From the NCBI RefSeq assembly GCF_004343305.1, contig NZ_SMAF01000010.1:36171-100170 (forward strand): a stretch of DNA of 64,000 bases, given 5' to 3'. The DNA is from Pseudofulvimonas gallinarii. Lineage in GTDB: Bacteria; Pseudomonadota; Gammaproteobacteria; Xanthomonadales; UBA2363. The position numbers and the translations under genes were made by a program. The notes beneath the pieces were generated by a model. That model saw only the letters and a program-made list of their open reading frames with translations, was not told the DNA's origin and searched no databases. This document shows positions 1 through 9,525 of this stretch, in pieces; the stretch's first letter is position 1, and every line of letters starts with the position of its first letter.

Positions 1-210
1 GGCCGGATTGAAGCTGGACAGCGCGTTCACCTGGTCGCGGACGCGTTGCCACTCGTCAACCGGGAACAGCCAGAGGCAGTGGGCATCGAACGGGTTGTAG
101 GTGAACACCAGACAGTTGCCGCAGGCGACGGACAGGGCTTCGCGGTAGGCCGTCGGAATGGCCATCCGTCCCTTGTCGTCGACGCTGATGCTGGACTCAC
201 CCTGGAACAT
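1..210 (-). CDS. mraZ: MraZ, transcriptional regulator of the dcw cluster (5' part, cut by window edge)
   Basis: The first 70 residues are visible; the gene continues beyond position 1. MraZ is a SpoVT-AbrB fold DNA-binding protein that heads the division and cell wall (dcw) operon and represses its own promoter. The start [10 protein letters not shown] followed by [13 protein letters not shown] is the typical first AbrB half. The ATG at 208-210 fits the family N-terminus. Directly upstream lie four GTGGG-like repeats in 10-bp register and a good sigma70 promoter, which supports both the identity and the start. mraW, ftsL, ftsI and further dcw genes are expected just outside the window (inference). 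E. coli MraZ has about 152 residues, so roughly half is missing here. Confidence 0.95.
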   Translation of the reverse strand, partial: MFQGESSISVDDKGRMAIPTAYREALSVACGNCLVFTYNPFDAHCLWLFPVDEWQRVRDQVNALSSFNPA

Positions 211-213
211 GCC

Positions 214-248
214 CGCCTGTTTACCCACGATTTCCCACAAAACTCCAC
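214..248 (-). promoter_or_regulatory. MraZ box: four GTGGG-type direct repeats at 10-bp period
   Basis: Read on the minus strand, GTGGA (244-248), GTGGG (234-238), GTGGG (224-228) and a weaker AGGCG(GG) (214-218) follow each other at exactly 10-bp steps between the -10 box and the mraZ start. E. coli MraZ is known to bind TGGG-type direct repeats separated by 5-nt spacers upstream of its own gene, so this is the likely autoregulatory operator. Confidence 0.8.
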
Positions 249-255
249 CTGGCGC

Positions 256-284
256 ACGTTACGCGTGCCCCAAAGCGCTGTCAA
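256..284 (-). promoter_or_regulatory. Predicted sigma70 promoter of the dcw cluster (Pmra)
   Basis: On the minus strand a perfect -35 TTGACA (279-284) is followed after 17 bp by TAACGT (256-261) as -10. Transcription would start near 249, putting the MraZ repeats in the first ~35 transcribed bases, where bound MraZ would block initiation or clearance. Confidence 0.7.
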
Positions 285-299
285 GAAGAAAATCCAAGG

Positions 300-570
300 C
301 GCGCCAAGGACTTAGCTCACTTTTCTGAGCACATTAGCTTCTACTCGCAAGCCCTTGAATATTCGAACAACAGGCCTTGTTGTTCATGGATTGATCACAT
401 TTTCTTGCGCCGCAGCATGGCGGGCCGGCGCCGCGACCGTTCCGGCAGGAAAGGGGCGCGCCCAACCGACACTTCCAGCCGCGGCCCGACCTTCGCCCCC
501 CCCCGCGGCCACAGCTGATGAACGGGGCGGTCGGCGGCCGGCCGCCGCTTCCGTTGCGCCGGCCAGAACG
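300..570. other. Intergenic region between the aldolase gene and the dcw promoter
   Basis: No convincing gene. The part from 310 to 410 is AT-richer than its surroundings and contains an inverted repeat GAACAACA / TGTTGTTC with a 5-nt centre (365-385), a possible operator or weak hairpin. A C9 homopolymer lies at 496-504. Reading frames crossing this stretch on both strands are proline/arginine/alanine-rich shadows without family resemblance. Confidence 0.5.
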
Positions 571-599
571 GCAACGGCCGCCTCGAAGGCGGCCGTTGC
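571..599 (-). terminator. Perfect 12-bp hairpin downstream of the aldolase gene
   Basis: GCAACGGCCGCC (571-582) and GGCGGCCGTTGC (588-599) form a perfect 12-bp stem with a 5-nt loop, about 80 bp past the aldolase stop. There is no U-tract on either side, so it is either a weak intrinsic terminator or a 3'-end-protecting hairpin. Confidence 0.5.
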
Positions 600-677
600 G
601 ATGCTGCGTGGCGGCAGCTGCCGCCGGGGAAACGGGCCATCCGCCGCCGGCAGCTTAGACCGCGGGACGCACCCGGA

Positions 678-1682
678 TCAGCCTTCCCACTCGCCGAGCG
701 CGGCCAGGCCGTTGGCGCGCGCACGCTCGAACACCATCTGCTGGGCCTTGGCGTAGTTGCCGCTCATGTCGGCCGCCCAGAGCTTCAGGGCCGCGGACTG
801 CATGGCGCGACCGTAGGAGAACGACAGCGGCCACGGCAGGTCTTCGTACTGGTTCATCGCGTTGAGGTGCGCGGTGGCCTGCTCGTCGCTCTGGCCACCG
901 GACAGGAACACGATGCCCGGCAGCGCCGCCGGCACTGACGCGCGCAGGCAGCGCACGGTCAGGTCGGCGACATCCTCGACCTCGGCCTGCTCTTCGCAAT
1001 CCTTGCCGGCGATGACCATGCTGGCCTTGAGGATGGTGCCTTCCAGCATGACGTTGTGCTCGTACAGCGCCGTGAACAGCGCGCGCAACGTGGCTTCGGT
1101 GACGTCGTAGCAGACTTCGATGTCGTGGACGCCGTCCATCAGGACTTCCGGCTCGACCATCGGAACCAGGCCCTGCTCCTGGCAGAGCGCGGCATAGCGT
1201 GCCAGCGCGTGGGCGTTGGATTCGATGCAGGTGCCGGTCGGGATGTCCTCGCCGATGTTGATGACGGCACGCCACTTGGCGAAACGGGCGCCGAGACGCG
1301 CGTATTCCTCGAGCCGGCCACGCAGGCCATCGAGGCCTTCGGTGATCAGCTCACCCGGACAGCCGGCCAGCGCCGCGGTGCCCTTGTCGACCTTGATGCC
1401 CGGCAGGATGCCGGCATCCGCCATCACCTTCGTGAACGGCACGCCGTCGCGGGTGGCCTGGCGGATCGTCTCGTCATAGAGGATGGCGCCGGAGATATGC
1501 TGGCCCAGGTTCGGGGCGGTCAGCAGCATCTCGCGGTACGCGCGGCGGTTTTCCTCGGTGCACTCGACGCCGACGGAATCGAAGCGCTTCTTGATGGTCG
1601 CATTGGATTCGTCGATGGCGATGATGCCCTTGCCGGGGGCAACCATGGCCTGGGCGATGTCTTCGAGGTCTTCGATGCTCAT
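678..1682 (-). CDS. fba: Class I fructose-bisphosphate aldolase
   Basis: Catalyses reversible cleavage of fructose-1,6-bisphosphate to glyceraldehyde-3-phosphate and dihydroxyacetone phosphate through a lysine Schiff base; cytosolic glycolysis and gluconeogenesis. The 334-residue protein carries GKGIIAIDES (17-26), the KVDKG motif (97-101), FAKWRAV (135-141) and EGTILKAS with the Schiff-base lysine at about 219, the pattern of the eukaryote-like metal-independent aldolases. The ATG at 1680-1682 has an AGGAG ribosome site about 9 nt upstream; longer in-frame extensions are antisense to the neighbouring gene and have no family support. Pyruvate kinase lies on the same strand about 2.8 kb upstream; in related genomes these glycolytic genes are usually closer together. 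Confidence 0.96.
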   Translation of the reverse strand: MSIEDLEDIAQAMVAPGKGIIAIDESNATIKKRFDSVGVECTEENRRAYREMLLTAPNLGQHISGAILYDETIRQATRDGVPFTKVMADAGILPGIKVDKGTAALAGCPGELITEGLDGLRGRLEEYARLGARFAKWRAVINIGEDIPTGTCIESNAHALARYAALCQEQGLVPMVEPEVLMDGVHDIEVCYDVTEATLRALFTALYEHNVMLEGTILKASMVIAGKDCEEQAEVEDVADLTVRCLRASVPAALPGIVFLSGGQSDEQATAHLNAMNQYEDLPWPLSFSYGRAMQSAALKLWAADMSGNYAKAQQMVFERARANGLAALGEWEG

Positions 1683-1913
1683 GTCTGCAACTCCTGGCAT
1701 AAATGTGCCGGACGCGCAGGCGGCCGGCATGGGCCGGCAAGTATAGCCCGCCCGCGCCGGACGGACCTGTCGCCACGACCAATGGCACTTGCCGCTGGCC
1801 GGCGCGACCGGGAACATTTTCCGCATGTCCGTGACTGCGCCCGGCTTCCAGGCGGCAAGCGGACATCCCGGCCGGAGTGCGGGCGCATTCCACCATTGTC
1901 CCGAAGCACCCCC

Positions 1914-4184
1914 ATGTCGGCTGCACCGTCTCCGGTCCTTCCTGCCCTGGCCCTGCTGTCGGCGCTTGCATCCGGTCCTGCTGCCGCCTCGGTACTGAAG
2001 CTGGACGGCATCCCGGACGAGCCGATCTGGCATGACGCCCAGGTTTTCGACGACTTCCGGATCACCAACCCGTACACGCTGGGGCCGCCGACGCACGCGA
2101 CGGTCGCACGCCTGCTGGCGCTGCCGGAAGGACTGGCCGTCGCTTTCGTCTGTGACCAGCCGGCAGGCACGCCGCGCGTGAAACCCCGCGCAAACCGTGA
2201 TGGCGGCAGCAACGCCGACCGCGTGAATTTCGCCGTCGACCTCGATGGTGACGGCCGCCTGGCCTACAACTTCATGGTCACGCTGGGCAATGCCATCGGC
2301 GACGAGGTGATCACCAACGAGAACCAGTACAACGCCGACTGGGACGGCGTCTGGCGCCATGCACTGCATGAAGGCGAAGACCGTTGGTCGGTGGAGATGC
2401 TGATCCCCTGGAGCGTTGCCGCGATGCGCGAGGGCGAAGGCGCCGAGCGCAGCATCGCGGTCTATTTCGACCGCGTCATCGCCGCGCGCAATGAACGCAG
2501 CGCGGCTCCGCATGCCAGCTATACACGTCCGCGTTTCGTCTCGGAGTTCGCGCGCGTGCAGGTGCCACGCCATCGCGGCGGCGGCGTGCTTGCGATCGTG
2601 CCCTACGCATCCGTGCAGTACGACCTGCTGCACGACCGCGGCGAGGGTCGCGCCGGGCTGGACCTGTTCTGGAAGCCGTCCGGGCGCTTCCAGCTCAGCG
2701 CCGCGCTCAATCCCGATTTCGGCCAGGTCGAGGCCGACGACCTGGTGGTGAACTTCGATGCCATCGAAGTGTTCTTCTCCGACAAGCGGCCGTTCTTCAC
2801 CGAGAACCAGGGCATCTTCAACGTCACCACGCCCGACAGCGGCCGCCTCGTCTATACCCGGCGCATCGGTGGCGGCCGCGACGACGGCGAGGGCGCCGCC
2901 GACATCGATGCCGCCATCAAGCTCAACGGCAGCGCTGGCGGCTTCGACTATGGCACGCTGGTGGCCATCGAATCCGGTCATGCCGACGACATCGGCCGCG
3001 CCTTCTTCGTACAGCGGCTGGTGCGCAACCTCGGCAACGCGACGCTGGGCTACCTGGGCACCTGGACCGACCGGCCATGGCTGGATCGCGAGGCGCAGGT
3101 GCACGCCATCGATGCGATCTGGCGACCTTCCGCGAAATGGCTGGTGTCCGGACAGGTGCTTGGCAGTTCCATCGAACAGGGTGGCGAAACCCGCAACGGC
3201 AGCGGCGCCTGGTTCCGCGCCTTCTACACGCCGGAACCGCGCTTCCAGCACGAACTGGAAATCACGCACTTCGACCGCCGCCTGGACTTCAACGACGTCG
3301 GCTACCAGCGACGCGGCAACCTCAACGAACTGGAATGGACCAGCACCTACCGCCAGACCGGTTTCGGCGACGACGACTGGCGTCGCAGCATCACCTGGGC
3401 CGTCGAGCCGCAGGTGCGCTACAACGACAGCGGTGACCGCCTGCCGCCGGAACTGCTGCTCACCGCCAACGTGTCGCTGCGCGAAGGCGGCACGCTGTAC
3501 AGCGACCTGCTCTACGCATGGCGCGGCCACGACGACCTCGTCTCACGCGGCCACGGCAAGGTCGAGCTGGAGCCGCGCCTGCGCAGTTTCTACAACTACT
3601 ACGAGTCGCCACGCGTGGGACGCTGGCTGTGGTTCGCCGGCGTGTATGTCACCCAGGAAGGCAACGAGGGCTTCGCGATCCAGCCTGAACTCATCGCGCG
3701 CTACTTCATCCGCGACGATCTGAATGTGCGCCTGCAGTTCTTTCCACGCTGGTCGCAGGACTGGCTGATCTGGCGCGAGGACACGCTGTTCGCCAGCTAT
3801 CGCCGCAAGCAGCAGCGCCTGGACCTGGACGTCAACTGGTTCCCAGGCAGCCGGCACGAACTGCGCCTCAAGGCGCAGTGGCTGGGCATCGACGCCTACG
3901 ATCCCACCGCCTACCGGATCGGTGCCGGTGGCCGCCTGCTCGAAAGCGGCGACAGCGTGCCCGCCTTCACCAGCAACACCTTCGGCGTGCAGCTGCGCTA
4001 CCGCTACGAATTCGCGCCGCAGCGCGAACTCTACGTCGTCTACGCCCGCGGCGGCGACGAACGCACCGTGTACGAGGACGGACACCCTCGCGATAGCCAC
4101 GACGGACTGGGCGGCCTGTTCGCCGACATACCCGACCTGCGCGACGCCGACCAGGTGCTGGTGAAACTGCGCTGGGCGTTCTGA
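1914..4184 (+). CDS. DUF5916 protein with N-terminal CBM9-like domain, predicted outer-membrane barrel
   Basis: A 756-residue exported protein. The N-terminus (MSAAPSPVLPALALLSALASG, Ala-rich) is a signal peptide. Residues ~25-210 resemble the family 9 carbohydrate-binding-like sandwich (LDGIPDEPIWHDAQ, then NADRVNFAVDLDGDG). The C-terminal ~530 residues fit DUF5916, with FNPDFGQVEADDLVVN-like and EKRPFF-like signatures seen here as LNPDFGQVEAD and SDKRPFFTENQ, and alternating aromatic/polar strands ending in LVKLRWAF, a beta-barrel C-terminus. Substrate and function are not established for the family. It sits between the aldolase and pyruvate kinase genes on the opposite strand, so it forms its own transcription unit. 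The start at 1914 was chosen because it gives a clean signal peptide. Confidence 0.85.
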   Translation: MSAAPSPVLPALALLSALASGPAAASVLKLDGIPDEPIWHDAQVFDDFRITNPYTLGPPTHATVARLLALPEGLAVAFVCDQPAGTPRVKPRANRDGGSNADRVNFAVDLDGDGRLAYNFMVTLGNAIGDEVITNENQYNADWDGVWRHALHEGEDRWSVEMLIPWSVAAMREGEGAERSIAVYFDRVIAARNERSAAPHASYTRPRFVSEFARVQVPRHRGGGVLAIVPYASVQYDLLHDRGEGRAGLDLFWKPSGRFQLSAALNPDFGQVEADDLVVNFDAIEVFFSDKRPFFTENQGIFNVTTPDSGRLVYTRRIGGGRDDGEGAADIDAAIKLNGSAGGFDYGTLVAIESGHADDIGRAFFVQRLVRNLGNATLGYLGTWTDRPWLDREAQVHAIDAIWRPSAKWLVSGQVLGSSIEQGGETRNGSGAWFRAFYTPEPRFQHELEITHFDRRLDFNDVGYQRRGNLNELEWTSTYRQTGFGDDDWRRSITWAVEPQVRYNDSGDRLPPELLLTANVSLREGGTLYSDLLYAWRGHDDLVSRGHGKVELEPRLRSFYNYYESPRVGRWLWFAGVYVTQEGNEGFAIQPELIARYFIRDDLNVRLQFFPRWSQDWLIWREDTLFASYRRKQQRLDLDVNWFPGSRHELRLKAQWLGIDAYDPTAYRIGAGGRLLESGDSVPAFTSNTFGVQLRYRYEFAPQRELYVVYARGGDERTVYEDGHPRDSHDGLGGLFADIPDLRDADQVLVKLRWAF

Positions 4185-4513
4185 AGGCGAAACGCGGTGC
4201 CTGGGCCGGTGCGGTGTATCGCGCCTCCGGCGATCCGCCCGGGAACGTCGATTACCCGGTGAACACGAGTCCGCTGCCCAGGCGCCGAGCGGGGCCGGGT
4301 GTCGGCGCCAGCGGGTCGAGCCCGTCTCCCGGATCACCCGGCGACCTGGCTGCCCGCTTCCGGCCTGCCTCGTCGTGATGCCGGCGGAGCAGGCTGCGCA
4401 GTTTCGCCGCCTGGGCTGTGGGGCACAGACACCTCCTCGGGTTGCCCACAGGTCCCCATTCGAAACGCGGTGTCGACCACGCGGTCGATCTGATTGCGCC
4501 GTTCTTCCCGGGA
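4185..4513. other. Convergent intergenic region, no gene seen
   Basis: 329 bp between the stop of the DUF5916 gene (+) and the stop of pyk (-). Only short overlapping frames without family resemblance occur. No strong hairpin plus U-tract terminator was found by eye. Confidence 0.5.
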
Positions 4514-5980
4514 TCAGAGATCTCCCAGGCCTTCGGCAATGCCGCCCGGGCCGACGCGCAGCAGTTTGAGGGTGTTGGTGCCGCCCAGCTCGCCGGTGTG
4601 GTCGCCATTGGTGACGATGACACGGTCGCCTTCGCTGAGCAGGCCCAGGCCATGCAGCCGGCTGATCGCGGCACGCGCCGCCAGCAGCGGATTGCCTGGC
4701 GGCGCCTGGAACTCGATCGGAAACACGTCGCGCAGCATCCGCATCCGCCGACGCGCTCCCTCGTTGCGCGACAGCGCGAAGATGGGCACCTGCGTCCGGT
4801 AGCGCGAAAGCCAGCGGGCGGTGCCGCCGGATTCGGTCAGCGCGATGATCGCGCGCACGTGCACGCGGCCGGCAAGGAACATGGCCGCCATTGCGATCGC
4901 CTGGTCGGTGCGCTCGAGATTGCCGTTTGCCGCACCGAATCCGGGATCCGGTTCGAACTGGCGTTCGGCGCCGCGGCAGATGCGCGCCATGGTGGCAACG
5001 GCGCGATCGGGGTATCGGCCTACGGCCGACTCGGCGGACAGCATGACCGCGTCGGTGCCGTCGATGACGGCATTGGCGACGTCCAGCACCTCGGCGCGGG
5101 TGGGAATGGGCGCATCGACCATCGACTGCAGCATCTGCGTCGCGGTGATGACGACGCGACTGCGCAGCACGGCTTCGCGAATGATCTTCTTCTGCAGGCC
5201 AGGCAGTTCGGCATCGCCGATCTCGACGGCGAGGTCGCCGCGCGCCACCATCACCGCGTCGGAGGCGTCGATGATCCCGGCAAGGTTCTCGACCGCTTCC
5301 GCACGCTCGATCTTGGCGACCACCGCCGCCTCGCCGCCCGCCGCAGCGATCAGCGCGCGCGTGCGTTCCATGTCTTCGGCATTGCGGCAGAACGACACCG
5401 CGACGAAATCCAGGCCCAGTTCGGCGGCCAGCCGGATGTCATCCTCGTCTTTCTGCGTCAGCGCGCCAATGGACAGGCCGCCGCCCAGCTTGTTCAGTCC
5501 CTTGCGGTTGGAGAGCACGCCATCGGTCAGCACGGTGGTATGGATGCGGGGACCGTCCACGCGTTCCACGCGCAAGGCCATCAGGCCGTCATCCAGCAAC
5601 AGGGTGTCTCCACTGGAGACATCGGCCGGCAGGCCCAGGTAACTGACGCCAACGCCCTGCTCGTCGCCGGGCGGCGCATCCTCGCGGCAGTCCAGCGTGA
5701 AGGCCTGCCCGGACTGCAGTTCAACGCGACCTTCGGCGAACTTCTCGATGCGGATCTTCGGCCCGCCCAAGTCGCCGAGTATCGCCACTTCCTGCCCGAT
5801 CGCCTGCGCCGCCTCGCGCACCAGCGCGCAGCGCCTGCGGTGTTCCTCGGCGTGGCCGTGGGAAAAGTTGATCCGGGCGATGTCGACACCGGCGGAAAGC
5901 AGCCGTTGCATGGCAACGGGGTTGTCGCTGGCTGGCCCCAGCGTGGCGATGATCTTGGTGCGGCGAAGTTCGTCGCTCAT
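4514..5980 (-). CDS. pyk: Pyruvate kinase
   Basis: Converts phosphoenolpyruvate and ADP to pyruvate and ATP, the last step of glycolysis. The 488-residue protein shows TKIIATLGPASD at the start, the ARINFSHG motif, GDLGGPKIR, the domain A signature around VVAKIERAEAVENLAGIID with the catalytic lysine, and the ARGDLAVEIGDAELPGLQKK and DGTDAVMLSAESAVGRYP motifs. Start: ATG at 5980 (MSDELRRTK) is preceded by GGGA; an in-frame ATG at 5995 would add five residues but has no ribosome site. The C-terminal allosteric domain is complete (IFALSRNEGARRRM, then ending GGIAEGLGDL). Confidence 0.97.
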   Translation of the reverse strand: MSDELRRTKIIATLGPASDNPVAMQRLLSAGVDIARINFSHGHAEEHRRRCALVREAAQAIGQEVAILGDLGGPKIRIEKFAEGRVELQSGQAFTLDCREDAPPGDEQGVGVSYLGLPADVSSGDTLLLDDGLMALRVERVDGPRIHTTVLTDGVLSNRKGLNKLGGGLSIGALTQKDEDDIRLAAELGLDFVAVSFCRNAEDMERTRALIAAAGGEAAVVAKIERAEAVENLAGIIDASDAVMVARGDLAVEIGDAELPGLQKKIIREAVLRSRVVITATQMLQSMVDAPIPTRAEVLDVANAVIDGTDAVMLSAESAVGRYPDRAVATMARICRGAERQFEPDPGFGAANGNLERTDQAIAMAAMFLAGRVHVRAIIALTESGGTARWLSRYRTQVPIFALSRNEGARRRMRMLRDVFPIEFQAPPGNPLLAARAAISRLHGLGLLSEGDRVIVTNGDHTGELGGTNTLKLLRVGPGGIAEGLGDL

Positions 5981-6049
5981 GGCAGTCCCGTTCATTTCGG
6001 CGGCAAGTTAGCACGCCGACGGGAACGTCCATAGGGCCGGGCGCACCGC

Positions 6050-6688
6050 TCAATCGAGGATGATGTAGAACAGGATGGCCAGGTAATGCAGCACGCTGCC
6101 GGTCAGCACGAAGGCATGCCAGATCGCATGCGAGTACGGCAGGCGTCGCCATACGTAGAACACCACGCCAACCGTGTAGGCGGCGCCACCGAGCAGCATC
6201 AGGATCAGGCCACCGCGTTCCAGAGAGGCCGCCAGCGGCTTGATGGCAACGATGCCTGCCCAGCCCATCAGCAGATAGAGCGCGACCGCCAGGCCGGTAT
6301 AACGGCGCAGCGGCGTGAACTCGAAGATGATGCCGAAGATGGCCAGGCCCCAGATGACGCAGAAGAGCGTCCAGCCCACGGGGCCATCCAGCGCCAGCAG
6401 GGTGAAGGGTGTGTAGGTGCCGGCGATCAGCAGGAAAATCGCGACATGGTCGAGCTTGCGCAGCACCGGGCGGGCACGCGCCACCGGCACGCCGTGGTAG
6501 AGCGTCGATGCGGTGTAGGCCAGGATCAGGGTGGTGCCGAAGATGCTGCCGGCGACCAGCGCGCGGGTGTCGCCGGCCCGGGCGGCGAACCCGACCAGCA
6601 CCGCCAGCCCGACGATGCTGGCGATGATGCCCAGGCCATGGATGATGCTGTTGGCGATTTCCTCGCGCGGGGTATAGCGGGATTCCAT
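6050..6688 (-). CDS. Hemolysin III (PAQR/YqfA-type) family integral membrane protein
   Basis: A 212-residue protein with about seven predicted membrane helices. Family motifs visible are EEIANSIIHGLG near the N-terminus, ASTLYHG after the second helix, KLDHVAIFLLIAGTYTPF, and the C-terminal SHAIWHAFVLTGSVLHY with conserved histidines likely binding a metal. The family includes bacterial hemolysin III and the eukaryotic adiponectin/progestin receptors; its physiological role in most bacteria is unknown, so 'hemolysin' is only a family name. Start at 6688 (MESRYTPREE) is chosen by family alignment; a longer in-frame start at 6760 would add an unlikely Cys/Gly-rich leader. Confidence 0.85.
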   Translation of the reverse strand: MESRYTPREEIANSIIHGLGIIASIVGLAVLVGFAARAGDTRALVAGSIFGTTLILAYTASTLYHGVPVARARPVLRKLDHVAIFLLIAGTYTPFTLLALDGPVGWTLFCVIWGLAIFGIIFEFTPLRRYTGLAVALYLLMGWAGIVAIKPLAASLERGGLILMLLGGAAYTVGVVFYVWRRLPYSHAIWHAFVLTGSVLHYLAILFYIILD

Positions 6689-6757
6689 GACGGTCACCGG
6701 GCCTGCGGCACTGCAGCACGCACCGTAGCGCAGGCCCCAATCCATGACAACGGGTTT

Positions 6758-6775
6758 CAATACGCCTGCGTATTG
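6758..6775. promoter_or_regulatory. 18-bp palindrome CAATACGC-CT-GCGTATTG
   Basis: Perfect 8-bp arms around a 2-nt centre, 70 bp upstream of the hemolysin III-family start. Its core TACGC-NN-GCGTA recurs at 7063-7074. Likely a dimeric regulator site or the end of a small repeat; the protein that binds it is unknown. Confidence 0.45.
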
Positions 6776-6980
6776 AGGGGCGGATTGCGTTCAGGCTGCA
6801 GGGGGCGGAGCGTGGATCCTGCCTTCGGGAGAGCGCCCATCCTGCCCCGCTTACACGAAGTGATGCCGGCCGGGTCGCCTTCGATGGGCTCCGCCGTCAA
6901 CCTTCATCAACCGGCGACGGGCGAGGACCGGGGGGGGGGCGGCGTGCCACGCTGGTGCCCTGGCAAAACGGATGGACACG

Positions 6981-6994
6981 TTGACATCTGTCAA
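6981..6994. promoter_or_regulatory. Palindrome TTGACA-TC-TGTCAA
   Basis: Perfect 6-bp arms and a 2-nt centre in the gap between the hemolysin III-family gene and aroQ. The left arm equals a -35 consensus but no -10 follows at 16-18 bp. TetR/MarR-type operators have this size; no regulator gene is adjacent. Confidence 0.4.
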
Positions 6995-7057
6995 TTTGTC
7001 CCGGTTGCCGTCCAAGGCGGTGTGCACCGCACCCCGACCGGCCACGTGCGAGCCCCA

Positions 7058-7080
7058 CATCCTACGCAGGCGTATGGATG
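7058..7080. promoter_or_regulatory. Second copy of the TACGC/GCGTA palindrome
   Basis: CATCC-TACGC-AG-GCGTA-T-GGATG: the 12-bp core (7063-7074) is the reverse complement of the core at 6761-6772, with further imperfect outer arms. It lies about 100 bp upstream of aroQ. The remaining 6689-7177 gap has a G10 run (6930-6939) and no credible gene. Confidence 0.45.
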
Positions 7081-7177
7081 ATCGTGAAAATCGGCGAACG
7101 TCGGCGAACTCGCCGGGAACTGGACAAGACCCAGCGCTCGCACCACACTTCACCGCTTCGCCACTCCGGATCGAACC

Positions 7178-7618
7178 GTGGCCCGGTTGCTGCTGCTCAA
7201 TGGACCCAACCTCAACCTGCTCGGCACGCGCGAGCCGGCGGTCTACGGCCATACGACGCTGGCGCAGATCGAGGCCGGACTGCGCGACCGCTGCCAGGCG
7301 GCCGGACATCAGATCGAGTGCCTGCAAAGCAATGCCGAACACGTGCTCGTCGACCGCATCCAGGCGGCGCGCGCCGACGGCACCGCATTCATCCTGATCA
7401 ACCCAGCAGCCTTCACGCACACGAGCGTCGCACTGCGCGACGCACTCGCGGCGGTGGCCATCCCGTTCATCGAGCTGCACCTGAGCAACCCGCACGCACG
7501 CGAGCCGTTCCGCCACCACTCCTATCTGTCCGACCTCGCGGTCGGCGTGGTGGCCGGGTTCGGCCCCGACAGCTACCGGCTGGCGCTCGACGCCGCCCTG
7601 GCACGCCTGGCGCATTGA
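7178..7618 (+). CDS. aroQ: 3-dehydroquinate dehydratase, type II
   Basis: Dehydrates 3-dehydroquinate to 3-dehydroshikimate in the shikimate pathway to aromatic amino acids; cytosolic dodecamer. The 146-residue protein is full length for the type II family. [20 protein letters not shown] carries the catalytic tyrosine and flexible loop; [17 protein letters not shown] carries the catalytic histidine and substrate-binding residues; [21 protein letters not shown] is the conserved C-terminal block. The start is GTG at 7178 and fits family N-termini. It heads the conserved aroQ-accB-accC run, with 55 bp to accB. Confidence 0.97.
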   Translation: MARLLLLNGPNLNLLGTREPAVYGHTTLAQIEAGLRDRCQAAGHQIECLQSNAEHVLVDRIQAARADGTAFILINPAAFTHTSVALRDALAAVAIPFIELHLSNPHAREPFRHHSYLSDLAVGVVAGFGPDSYRLALDAALARLAH

Positions 7619-7673
7619 GCCGGGCGAGCGCGGCACCGCCGACCCCATTCATCTGCAAAACAAGGACGACCCC

Positions 7674-8150
7674 ATGGATCTGCGCAAGATCAAGAAGCTG
7701 ATCGAGATGCTGGAAGAATCGAACCTGTCCGAGCTGGAGATCCGCGAGGGCGAGGAGACGGTCCGCCTCAGCCGTCACCCGGCCAGCGTGCCGATGGCGA
7801 CCTACAGCTCCGCACCGGTGATGACCGCGGCGCCGCAGGCCGCAGCACCCGCAGCCGCCGCGACGGCGCCGACGCCTGCGGCCGGCAGCAGCGACGCCGC
7901 GCCCGAGCTGCCGGCCGGGCAGGTGCTGCGCTCGCCGATGGTCGGCACCTACTACGCCGCGCCCTCGCCCGGCGCAGATCCGTTCGTGCGCATCGGCCAG
8001 CAGGTCAAGAAGGGCGACACGCTCGCGACCATCGAAGCGATGAAGATGTTCAATCCGATCGAGGCAGAAAGTGATGGCACGGTCAAGGCCATCCTGGTCG
8101 AGAACGGCCAGCCGGTGGAATTCGACCAGCCGCTGTTCGTGATCGGCTGA
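7674..8150 (+). CDS. accB: Acetyl-CoA carboxylase biotin carboxyl carrier protein
   Basis: Carries the biotin that is carboxylated by AccC and donates CO2 to acetyl-CoA, first step of fatty acid synthesis. The 158-residue protein begins [23 protein letters not shown], has an Ala/Pro-rich flexible linker (~45-75), and ends in the biotinyl domain with [12 protein letters not shown], whose lysine is the biotinylation site. Start ATG follows AAGGAC. It is 5 bp from accC, so the two are co-translated. Confidence 0.97.
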   Translation: MDLRKIKKLIEMLEESNLSELEIREGEETVRLSRHPASVPMATYSSAPVMTAAPQAAAPAAAATAPTPAAGSSDAAPELPAGQVLRSPMVGTYYAAPSPGADPFVRIGQQVKKGDTLATIEAMKMFNPIEAESDGTVKAILVENGQPVEFDQPLFVIG

Positions 8151-8155
8151 CCGCC

Positions 8156-9520
<1,365 letters not shown>

Positions 9521-9525
9521 GTACC

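Noticed and set aside
678..3530. 950-residue open frame on the minus strand covering the aldolase and most of the DUF5916 gene
   Set aside because: Only residues from 1682 down match a family (aldolase). The rest is antisense to a well-supported gene and is a GC-rich shadow frame.
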